Assembly (NCBI GenBank): GCA_028708195.1
Contig: JAQVZK010000056.1
Location: 1-10,278, forward strand
DNA: 10,278 bases
Source of the DNA: Desulfovibrio sp.
GTDB lineage: Bacteria > Desulfobacterota > Desulfovibrionia > Desulfovibrionales > Desulfovibrionaceae
Direction of reading: 5' to 3'
The translations under genes were made by a program, and so were the position numbers. Positions within the stretch are counted from its first letter, which is position 1, and every line of letters begins with the position of its first letter. Positions 1 through 5,158 of this stretch are shown here, one piece after another. Under the pieces are notes generated by a model. It worked only from the letters and a program-made list of their open reading frames with translations. It was not told where the DNA came from and searched no databases.

Positions 1-25
1 AAGCAACACATCTCCCCGAGGCGGC

Positions 26-1771
26 ATGCGTACCGAGCAAAAGACCATACCCGGCATCGTCATAGGCGGCACGGGCAGCAATACGGGTAAGACTACCGTT
101 ACTCTGGCCCTTCTTTGCGCGCTGGCCTCTCGCGGCCTTGCCGTGCGCGCCGCCAAAACAGGGCCGGACTCCATCGATGCCGCCTTTCACGCCGCCATCA
201 CAGGTCAGCCCGCCGCCAATCTGGACACCTGGATGTGCCGCCAGCTCCCCTCGAACCCGCGGGAAAAACCGCTTACAAGCGGCAATCGCCTGCCGCAAGG
301 CCTGCAAACCGTCTTCAACCGTATGTCGGATATTAGTGCAAGCACTGGCGGCGCACGGGGTGTACCGCCGAATATGACGCCAGACATGCTGCTGATTGAA
401 GGCGCTATGGGCCTCTACGACGGGGGCCACCGTGGGGCTGGCAGCACCGCCCAACTGGCCGCCCTGCTTGATTTACCCGTGCTTCTGGTGTGCAGCGCCG
501 CCGGGCTTGGGCAATCGGTGGCCGCCCTGGTGGAAGGCTATCTGCGCCACAAACCGCAATGGCTGCGGGCTCAAAGCCCCGGCCCGCGCTTTCTGGGCGT
601 CGTCTGTACCCACGTGGGCAGCCAAAGACATGCTGAAATCATTACTGACGCCCTGAAACCGCTGGAAAAATCAGACAATATCCCTCTGCTGGCCTTGCTG
701 CCCCGTGCTGGAGCACCTGAGCTGCAATCCCGCCACCTTGGCCTGGTAGAAGCCCGTGAGGCCATGCCCGCTCTGGACAAGGCCGCCCTTGCCCAATGGC
801 TCGAAAACAATTGCCGCCTGGACCACCTGCTCAAACTGGCCGGGGTAGCCGCCAGCCCGGTAAAAGGCAAGGCGGGCGATGGCAGGGCAGACAGAGGCAA
901 GGATGTCGCGCCCGTGGCAAAAGATGCCCTGAGCGCACGTTTTTTCCCGCCGCGGCAGCAGACCGCGACAAGCATCCGCAATACCGCAACGCAGTCAGTA
1001 TTCCAGGCGCCGCCAGCGGCTCAGGCCTCCACCGCGCACCAAGACACCAGCGCGGCCCCGGCAAGCCCATCCCATCCGCTCCAGCAAGGGGGGCTGGCCC
1101 CAAAAAACAGGCAGGCACGGGGCAAGGCCCGCCCCTTGATAGGCATGGCCTGGGACGATGCTTTCAGCTTTTGCTATGCCGACCTTCCTGCCATGCTGGC
1201 GGAACTTGGCGCAGACCTTGCGCCCTTTTCTCCATTGCGCGACGACGCGCCGCCCTTGGGCTGCACGGGCCTGTACTTTCCCGGCGGCTATCCCGAACTG
1301 CACGCCGAAGAGCTTGCGGCCAATACCCCCATGCTACAGGCGTTGCGCGCGCTGGCGCATAACAATTTGCCCATATACGGCGAGTGCGGCGGCTATATTT
1401 ATTTGATGCGCTCCCTGCGGCTGGAAGGCCCGTCAGAACTGCGGGAATATGCCCTGGCCGGACTTTTGCCCATTGGCTGCACCCTTGGCCAAAGCCGGGC
1501 CGCCCTTGGCTACCGCGCCGCCCTTGCCCTACCCGGCGCTGCCAAAGCCCTCTGGGTGCGCGGTCACGAATTTCACTATGCTCACGAAGATGACGGGCCG
1601 CTGCCGCCCCACTGCTCACCCCTCTGGCAGATGCACGACAGCAAGGGGGCTTTTTTACGCGACGAGGGTTGCCGCAAAGGCTCTGTTGCGGGAACATGGC
1701 TGCATTGCTACCCTGAAGGCTCGCGCACTTTCTGGCGTGCCTGGCTCAAGACCGCCACGCCCTGGACATAA
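26..1771 (+). CDS. cbiA: Cobyrinate a,c-diamide synthase (CbiA), with long internal linker
   Basis: The family amidates the a and c side chains of (cobalt-)cobyrinic acid, using ATP and glutamine, in cytoplasmic cobalamin synthesis. The N-terminal ATP-binding domain shows a P-loop-like GGTGSNTGKTT at residues 14-24 (Lys22), NLDTW near 65-70 and EGAMGLYDG at 125-133. The C-terminal glutamine amidotransferase domain starts near residue 370 and has LYFPGGYPELH, the nucleophile Cys454 in YGECGGY, and His560 in GTWLHCYPEG. At 581 residues it exceeds the roughly 450-470 usual for the family. The excess is mostly a Pro/Ala/Gln/Lys-rich, presumably disordered linker at about 273-369, plus a smaller insert at about 71-115. 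The start at 26 has GAGG at 18-21, four bases upstream, and sits just before the P-loop strand. cbiC follows after 36 bases and supplies the substrate. Identification is from motif order and is strong. Whether anything encoded before base 26 belongs to the same operon cannot be seen. Confidence 0.95.
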   Translation: MRTEQKTIPGIVIGGTGSNTGKTTVTLALLCALASRGLAVRAAKTGPDSIDAAFHAAITGQPAANLDTWMCRQLPSNPREKPLTSGNRLPQGLQTVFNRMSDISASTGGARGVPPNMTPDMLLIEGAMGLYDGGHRGAGSTAQLAALLDLPVLLVCSAAGLGQSVAALVEGYLRHKPQWLRAQSPGPRFLGVVCTHVGSQRHAEIITDALKPLEKSDNIPLLALLPRAGAPELQSRHLGLVEAREAMPALDKAALAQWLENNCRLDHLLKLAGVAASPVKGKAGDGRADRGKDVAPVAKDALSARFFPPRQQTATSIRNTATQSVFQAPPAAQASTAHQDTSAAPASPSHPLQQGGLAPKNRQARGKARPLIGMAWDDAFSFCYADLPAMLAELGADLAPFSPLRDDAPPLGCTGLYFPGGYPELHAEELAANTPMLQALRALAHNNLPIYGECGGYIYLMRSLRLEGPSELREYALAGLLPIGCTLGQSRAALGYRAALALPGAAKALWVRGHEFHYAHEDDGPLPPHCSPLWQMHDSKGAFLRDEGCRKGSVAGTWLHCYPEGSRTFWRAWLKTATPWT

Positions 1772-1807
1772 TCATGACAGCAGGCTGCCAAGCCCGCCGA
1801 GGTTCAC

Positions 1808-2488
1808 ATGACGCACAACCAGACCGTGGAACTGGATTCCGCCTGTACCCCGCAGGACATTGAAAACCGTTCCTTTGCCATCATTGACGAAGAACTGCCG
1901 CCGCCCCGCCCTTTTGAAGGCCCGCTTTGGCAGGTGGCCCGCCGCTGCATCCACACTCTGGGCGACACAGAGATCATACATGACCTCAGGCTGAGCCCGA
2001 CGGGGCTTGAGGCGGGTGTTGCGGCCCTCATGCGGGGCTGCACTGTCTACACCGACACACGCATGGCCGCTGCCGGGCTGCCCATGCGCCGCCTGACGCC
2101 TCTGGGCGTCACGGTTACGCCCATAATGGCGCTGCCGGGGCTGGATGAACTGGCCCGTGCCGGAGGCACCACGCGCTCACGTGCGGGACTGGAATCGCTG
2201 GCCAACCAGATGTTCGGTAACATCATGGTCATCGGCAACGCCCCCACGGCCCTGCTCGGCCTGCTGGACGTGCTTAAAAAGGGAGCACCGCCGCCAGCCC
2301 TCATTGTGGGTATGCCCGTGGGTTTTGTGAACGCGGCGCAATCCAAGGAACTGCTGCACCGAAGCCTTTGGCCGAACTTTACCCTGCTGGGCCGCAAAGG
2401 TGGCTCCGCCGTGGCGGCTGCCTGCGTCAACGCGCTGGCTGATCTGGCTCTGGAACTGCGCGGGTTGGGGCACATGGCGGAGATGTAA
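1808..2488 (+). CDS. cbiC: Cobalt-precorrin-8 methylmutase (CbiC/CobH family)
   Basis: This enzyme moves the C-11 methyl group to C-12, turning (cobalt-)precorrin-8 into (cobalt-)cobyrinate, the substrate of the CbiA encoded just upstream. The 226-residue length is normal. Family signatures are IENRSFAIIDEEL near 18-30, RRCIHTLGDTEIIHDL with His49 in the position of the catalytic histidine of CobH, GNAPTALLGLLD in the second half, and MPVGFVNAAQSKELL before a C-terminal LLGRKGGSAVAAACVNAL. No signal peptide or membrane segment is visible, which fits a small cytoplasmic enzyme. The start at 1808 is supported by GAGG at 1799-1802 with five bases between. The 36-base gap after cbiA and the shared strand imply one transcript. 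Calling it CbiC rather than the aerobic CobH rests on the presumed anaerobic host; the protein alone does not separate the two. Confidence 0.95.
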   Translation: MTHNQTVELDSACTPQDIENRSFAIIDEELPPPRPFEGPLWQVARRCIHTLGDTEIIHDLRLSPTGLEAGVAALMRGCTVYTDTRMAAAGLPMRRLTPLGVTVTPIMALPGLDELARAGGTTRSRAGLESLANQMFGNIMVIGNAPTALLGLLDVLKKGAPPPALIVGMPVGFVNAAQSKELLHRSLWPNFTLLGRKGGSAVAAACVNALADLALELRGLGHMAEM

Positions 2489-2521
2489 AGCTTGCGTATG
2501 TGATTACGCCGTGACAACCGG

Positions 2522-2688
2522 CCCTGACGACCTGACTTTTCCAATTTTCATACAACGTGAAGGCGAACGCTGGCATTGCGCGGCGCGCAGGGAGATCACC
2601 CGACCGGAGGGAGGGAAGCTCCCGAAGCCCGAGCCGTGCAGCCCTCGCAGGCGTGTGGTAATTGGAAAGCCCAACAGAGGTATCAGGG
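2522..2688. other. Nested inverted repeats, possible structured RNA
   Basis: Read as RNA, several complementary segments nest around nearly one centre: CCCTGA (2522-2527) with TCAGGG (2683-2688); TTTCCAATT (2538-2546) with AATTGGAAA (2660-2668); ACGC (2567-2570) with GCGT (2651-2654); TGCG (2577-2580) with CGCA (2646-2649); AGGG (2589-2592) with CCCT (2642-2645); and an apical hairpin GGGAG/CTCCC at 2609-2623. The result is a rod of about 167 bases with a bubble of 10 and 14 bases between the two outer helices. The pairing is seen by eye; an RNA function and its strand are inference. In GC-rich DNA short helices arise by chance, so confidence is low. A decayed mobile repeat or bidirectional 3' end structure are alternatives. 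Confidence 0.25.
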
Positions 2689-2759
2689 AGAGTGCGGAGG
2701 CGGACTCGCGGAATAACGGCATATGGAAAACCCCGCGGGGTGGTCCGGGGTAGTGCAGA

Positions 2760-2786
2760 GGGGGCCGCGGAGGGGCGGCAGCCCCC
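2760..2786. repeat. GC-rich hairpin (inverted repeat)
   Basis: GGGGG (2760-2764) and CCGC (2765-2768) pair with GCGG (2775-2778) and CCCCC (2782-2786) around a six-base loop, with a three-base bulge (CAG, 2779-2781) on the 3' side. It lies between two convergent genes, where transcription should end, but there is no T run on either side, so it could at most help Rho-dependent or hairpin-only termination. Confidence 0.4.
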
Positions 2787-2846
2787 TGACAGGCCCTCAT
2801 CTGCCCGCGCCGGAGGCAGCCCAAACGAAATAGACACAAAGCCCCC

Positions 2847-2861
2847 GTGCCCGCAGGGCAC
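2847..2861. repeat. Perfect 6-bp hairpin downstream of the membrane-protein gene
   Basis: GTGCCC and GGGCAC pair perfectly around a three-base loop. On the minus strand it lies about 93 bases past the stop of the membrane-protein gene and is followed by a G run and then CTTTGTG, which is not a proper T tract. It is a weak candidate for a transcript end. Confidence 0.35.
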
Positions 2862-2920
2862 AATACCCCGCGCACAAGCGGTTCCATATTTTCTCCCCGC
2901 TCGACGCGCACAGCCCCCCA

Positions 2921-2933
2921 CGCGCAATGCGCG
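2921..2933. repeat. Short GC hairpin just after the membrane-protein gene
   Basis: CGCGC (2921-2925) and GCGCG (2929-2933) flank the loop AAT. It sits 20 bases past the minus-strand stop at 2954. There is no T tract, so a terminator role is unproven. Confidence 0.3.
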
Positions 2934-2953
2934 CATCCCGCCGCAGGCGACAG

Positions 2954-3979
2954 TCAGTTCTTCCCGGCCGTTGCGCCGCCGTCTGGCCCGCTCGCGGGCT
3001 TTTCTGGCGTGATGATTTCAGCGTCCAGTATTTCTTCTTCATCAGCAACAGAACCGCCAAACCCACCTGCGCCCGACACACCAGAACCCGATCCGTCTGC
3101 CCCCAAGCCCTTGGGCGCAGACGGAGCAGACGGGGCGGACTCCCCAGCCTCGGCCTCCGCATCAAGCACCGGCGGCAGTGCCGCCTGCGCATCCACCACG
3201 CGTGCCTCACCCAGGGCAAGGCGGTGTTCTTCGCTTTGCGGCAAGGGAATATAATTCTTGTCCACCAGCACAATACCCGTGCGCTCCAGCACCTCACGCC
3301 GATAGGCGAACTCCTGCTGCATACGGTGATGGCGGTAAACAAACAAGCGGTTTACCAGGTAGCAGATGGCTATCATGGCCGCCACGCTGCCCGCTATCCA
3401 GGGGATGTAGGGCGTGAGGGCCTGCCCAAGGCCCACCAGGGCCGTAAACGCGCCGTCCACAAAAAAGAGCGCCGCGCCAAGCAGCATAATGCCGAGCAGC
3501 AGTACCACCGTGGGCGCGTTACGGATGATGGCATAAAACCGTTGCAGACGTTCCGGCACCTGATCCGCATCGCTTGAAGCCCTGCCGGTTGTGCCTGCGC
3601 CCTCGGTTTCGCCCATGTCGCGGGCCTCGCGGCCAAGAAAATGCGAAACCCAGGTTCCGGCAAGGTGCACTATCAGTATCAGGCCCACAGGTGCCAGTAT
3701 GGCGGCCAAAGCCCAACCCAGCAGGGGAAAACGCGCCATCGGCGGCCCGCCGGGCACTTGGGGCGCGGCATGCATGACGCCGTAAAAAAAGGCTACCCCA
3801 CCTACCACCAGTTCCACAAAAAAAATGGCGATCATGAGATACATGAGGGCGTCCTTGTACTGACCAGCGTACCAGGGCTGGCTGGACGACGGACGCTTTG
3901 GGGCGGCTGCGGCATCAGCCTGTTTTTTCGCCCCGCTGGAAGCTGTTGATTGACGCTCTTTTTTATCGGCTGTCTGCAT
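2954..3979 (-). CDS. Membrane protein of unknown function, four predicted transmembrane helices
   Basis: I do not recognise a named family. From the chosen start the protein has 341 residues: a Lys/Ala/Ser-rich hydrophilic N-terminus (1-40), four hydrophobic stretches at about 43-68, 84-109, 157-182 and 191-213, a basic segment RLFVYRHHR (211-219) after the last helix, and a tail from about 260 rich in Ala, Pro, Ser and Gly with an acidic patch DEEEILDAE near 313-321. The helices look like two hairpins separated by a polar stretch (113-150). The start at 3979 is preferred over an in-frame ATG at 4051 because AGAGG (3985-3989 on this strand) stands five bases ahead of it and a promoter-like pair overlaps the longer version. 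It is transcribed divergently from the epimerase gene and convergently with cbiC. No signal peptidase site, enzyme motif or transporter signature was seen, so any function would be a guess. Confidence 0.8.
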   Translation of the reverse strand: MQTADKKERQSTASSGAKKQADAAAAPKRPSSSQPWYAGQYKDALMYLMIAIFFVELVVGGVAFFYGVMHAAPQVPGGPPMARFPLLGWALAAILAPVGLILIVHLAGTWVSHFLGREARDMGETEGAGTTGRASSDADQVPERLQRFYAIIRNAPTVVLLLGIMLLGAALFFVDGAFTALVGLGQALTPYIPWIAGSVAAMIAICYLVNRLFVYRHHRMQQEFAYRREVLERTGIVLVDKNYIPLPQSEEHRLALGEARVVDAQAALPPVLDAEAEAGESAPSAPSAPKGLGADGSGSGVSGAGGFGGSVADEEEILDAEIITPEKPASGPDGGATAGKN

Positions 3980-3997
3980 GCGTACCTCTGGTTGGGC

Positions 3998-4026
3998 AGC
4001 ATACTTTGCCGCAGCCCATCTCGCAA
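3998..4026 (-). promoter_or_regulatory. Candidate sigma70-type promoter for the membrane-protein gene
   Basis: Read on the minus strand, TTGCGA (4026-4021) and TATGCT (4003-3998) are separated by exactly 17 bases, each matching the consensus at four of six positions. The -10 box ends 18 bases before the ATG at 3979, so the implied leader would be very short and consist mostly of the AGAGG ribosome-binding site. The fit is decent but was found by eye and is not proven. Confidence 0.4.
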
Positions 4027-4130
4027 GCCCCACATCCGGTATAAGGTGCATCCTGATCTAAAAGCTATTGCCCTGCGACCTTCACTTGCTCATGGACGGT
4101 ATCTGTCTTACCTTGCCTGCATACAACTTC

Positions 4131-4135
4131 AGGAG
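4131..4135 (+). promoter_or_regulatory. Ribosome-binding site that fixes the epimerase start
   Basis: AGGAG lies six bases before the ATG at 4142. Upstream in-frame codons back to 3950 have no such site, and the Rossmann-fold motif begins at residue 6 of the shorter protein. The start at 4142 is therefore preferred. Confidence 0.8.
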
Positions 4136-4141
4136 TGGCAT

Positions 4142-5158
4142 ATGCACGTTCTGGTTACTGGCGCAGCAGGCTTTATTGGGTATCACCTGGCTGCGCGCCT
4201 GCTGGCCGATGGGCACAGCGTTGTGGGGATAGATAATTGCAATGATTACTACGACGTGCAGTTAAAAAAAGATCGCCTGGCCCAACTGGCCGCACAGCCA
4301 GAAGCCGCACATTTTCGCTTTGAAGCCCTAGACCTCGCGGACGGGCCGGGCATGGCCGCCCTTTTTGCCCGTGAAAATTTCAGCCATGTGGTCAATCTGG
4401 CCGCGCAGGCGGGCGTGCGCTACAGCCTGATCAATCCGGAGTCATACCTCAGCGCCAATCTCGTGGGTTTTGGGCATATCCTTGAAGGCTGCCGTCAGAA
4501 CAAGGTGGGGCATTTGCTCTTTGCATCGTCATCGTCGGTGTATGGCCTCAATACGGCCCAGCCCTATTCTGTGCACCATAACGTGGACCACCCTGTCAGC
4601 CTTTATGCCGCCACCAAAAAAAGTAACGAGCTCATGGCCCATGCTTACAGCCATTTGTACGGCATGCCCTGCACAGGCCTGCGCTTTTTTACGGTATACG
4701 GCCCGTGGGGCAGGCCAGACATGGCCCTGCACCTGTTTACCACAGCCATTGTACGCGGCGAGCCCATCAAGGTTTTCAACCAGGGTCACATGCGCCGCGA
4801 CTTCACCTATATTGACGACATCGTGGAAGGCGTTGTACGCCTGCTGCCCCTGGCCCCCGGGCCGGACCCGTCCTTTGACCCTGCCGCCCCCAACGCGGCA
4901 ACCAGCTCCGCGCCCTGGCGCATATACAATATCGGCAACAATCAGACGGTAGAACTCAACGACTTCATCGCCGCTCTCGAAGACGCCCTGGGCATGAAAG
5001 CCCGCAAAGAAATGCTGCCAATGCAGCCCGGCGACGTACAGGCCACCTGGGCCGACATAAACGACCTCACCGCCCTTACGGGTTTTGCGCCCTCGACGCC
5101 CCTGCGCGACGGCATTGCCCGCTTTGTCGCGTGGTATAAAGAGTATTATAAAGTATGA
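4142..5158 (+). CDS. NAD-dependent sugar-nucleotide epimerase, UDP-glucuronate 4-epimerase type
   Basis: This is a short-chain dehydrogenase/reductase of the extended class. The group interconverts UDP-glucuronate and UDP-galacturonate in the cytoplasm, feeding LPS, capsule or other surface glycans. The 338 residues match the family. The NAD-binding motif TGAAGFIG lies at about 6-13, IDNCNDYYD near 35-43, FASSSSVYG at 127-135, and the catalytic Tyr155/Lys159 in YAATK; Ser130 aligns with the catalytic Ser of GalE. HHNVDHPVSLYAATKKSNEL and LRFFTVYGPWGRPDMAL are typical of the UDP-glucuronate epimerase subgroup, as is MQPGDV near the C-terminus. The stop overlaps the next start in ATGA (5155-5158), so the two genes are co-transcribed and probably translationally coupled. 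No glycosyltransferase or other glycan gene is adjacent, so the polymer it serves is unknown. The substrate is inferred from subgroup resemblance; a related UDP-hexose epimerase cannot be excluded. Confidence 0.9.
   Translation: MHVLVTGAAGFIGYHLAARLLADGHSVVGIDNCNDYYDVQLKKDRLAQLAAQPEAAHFRFEALDLADGPGMAALFARENFSHVVNLAAQAGVRYSLINPESYLSANLVGFGHILEGCRQNKVGHLLFASSSSVYGLNTAQPYSVHHNVDHPVSLYAATKKSNELMAHAYSHLYGMPCTGLRFFTVYGPWGRPDMALHLFTTAIVRGEPIKVFNQGHMRRDFTYIDDIVEGVVRLLPLAPGPDPSFDPAAPNAATSSAPWRIYNIGNNQTVELNDFIAALEDALGMKARKEMLPMQPGDVQATWADINDLTALTGFAPSTPLRDGIARFVAWYKEYYKV

Larger units (their letters stand above)
2489..2953. other. Convergent intergenic region with no supported gene
   Basis: About 465 bases separate the end of cbiC (plus strand) from the end of the membrane-protein gene (minus strand). 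The open frames here overlap one another on both strands, are Arg/Pro/Gly-rich, lack a recognisable domain and have no good ribosome-binding site, so I treat them as GC-driven noise. The region holds several dyads: a short hairpin GCGTA/TACGC at 2494-2509 just after the cbiC stop, a nested set at 2522-2688, and GC hairpins at 2760-2786, 2847-2861 and 2921-2933. None is followed by a clear T tract on either strand, so I see no canonical intrinsic terminator although both genes must end transcription here. No cobalamin riboswitch or tRNA was recognised. Confidence 0.6.

Noticed and set aside
1..25. Cobalamin riboswitch ahead of cbiA
   Set aside because: Only 25 bases precede the start in this window, and they show just a ribosome-binding site; any riboswitch would be outside.
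2732..2741. Palindrome CCCCGCGGGG followed by TTTT on the minus strand, as an intrinsic terminator
   Set aside because: The palindrome has no loop, so the usable stem would be only about three base pairs, and it lies over 200 bases past the membrane-protein stop.
2427..2936. Open frames of 135-169 codons on the minus strand, and a 116-codon frame on the plus strand (2662-3012), in the convergent intergenic region
   Set aside because: They overlap each other and the 3' ends of real genes, are Arg/Pro/Gly-rich, show no domain and lack a ribosome-binding site. Long stop-free frames are expected by chance at this GC content.
3980..4051. Longer start (ATG at 4051, minus strand) for the membrane protein
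   Set aside because: The internal ATG at 3979 has AGAGG five bases upstream, while the longer form would cover a good promoter-like pair and shows no comparable ribosome-binding site.
4067..4115. Plus-strand promoter for the epimerase (TTGCTC, 17 bases, TACCTT)
   Set aside because: Each hexamer matches the consensus at only three positions, too weak to list although a promoter must lie somewhere in this gap.
3950..4141. Longer epimerase start 64 codons upstream
   Set aside because: The extension would run across the divergent promoter region and the 5' end of the minus-strand gene, has no ribosome-binding site, and precedes a protein whose NAD motif begins normally at residue 6 from the ATG at 4142.
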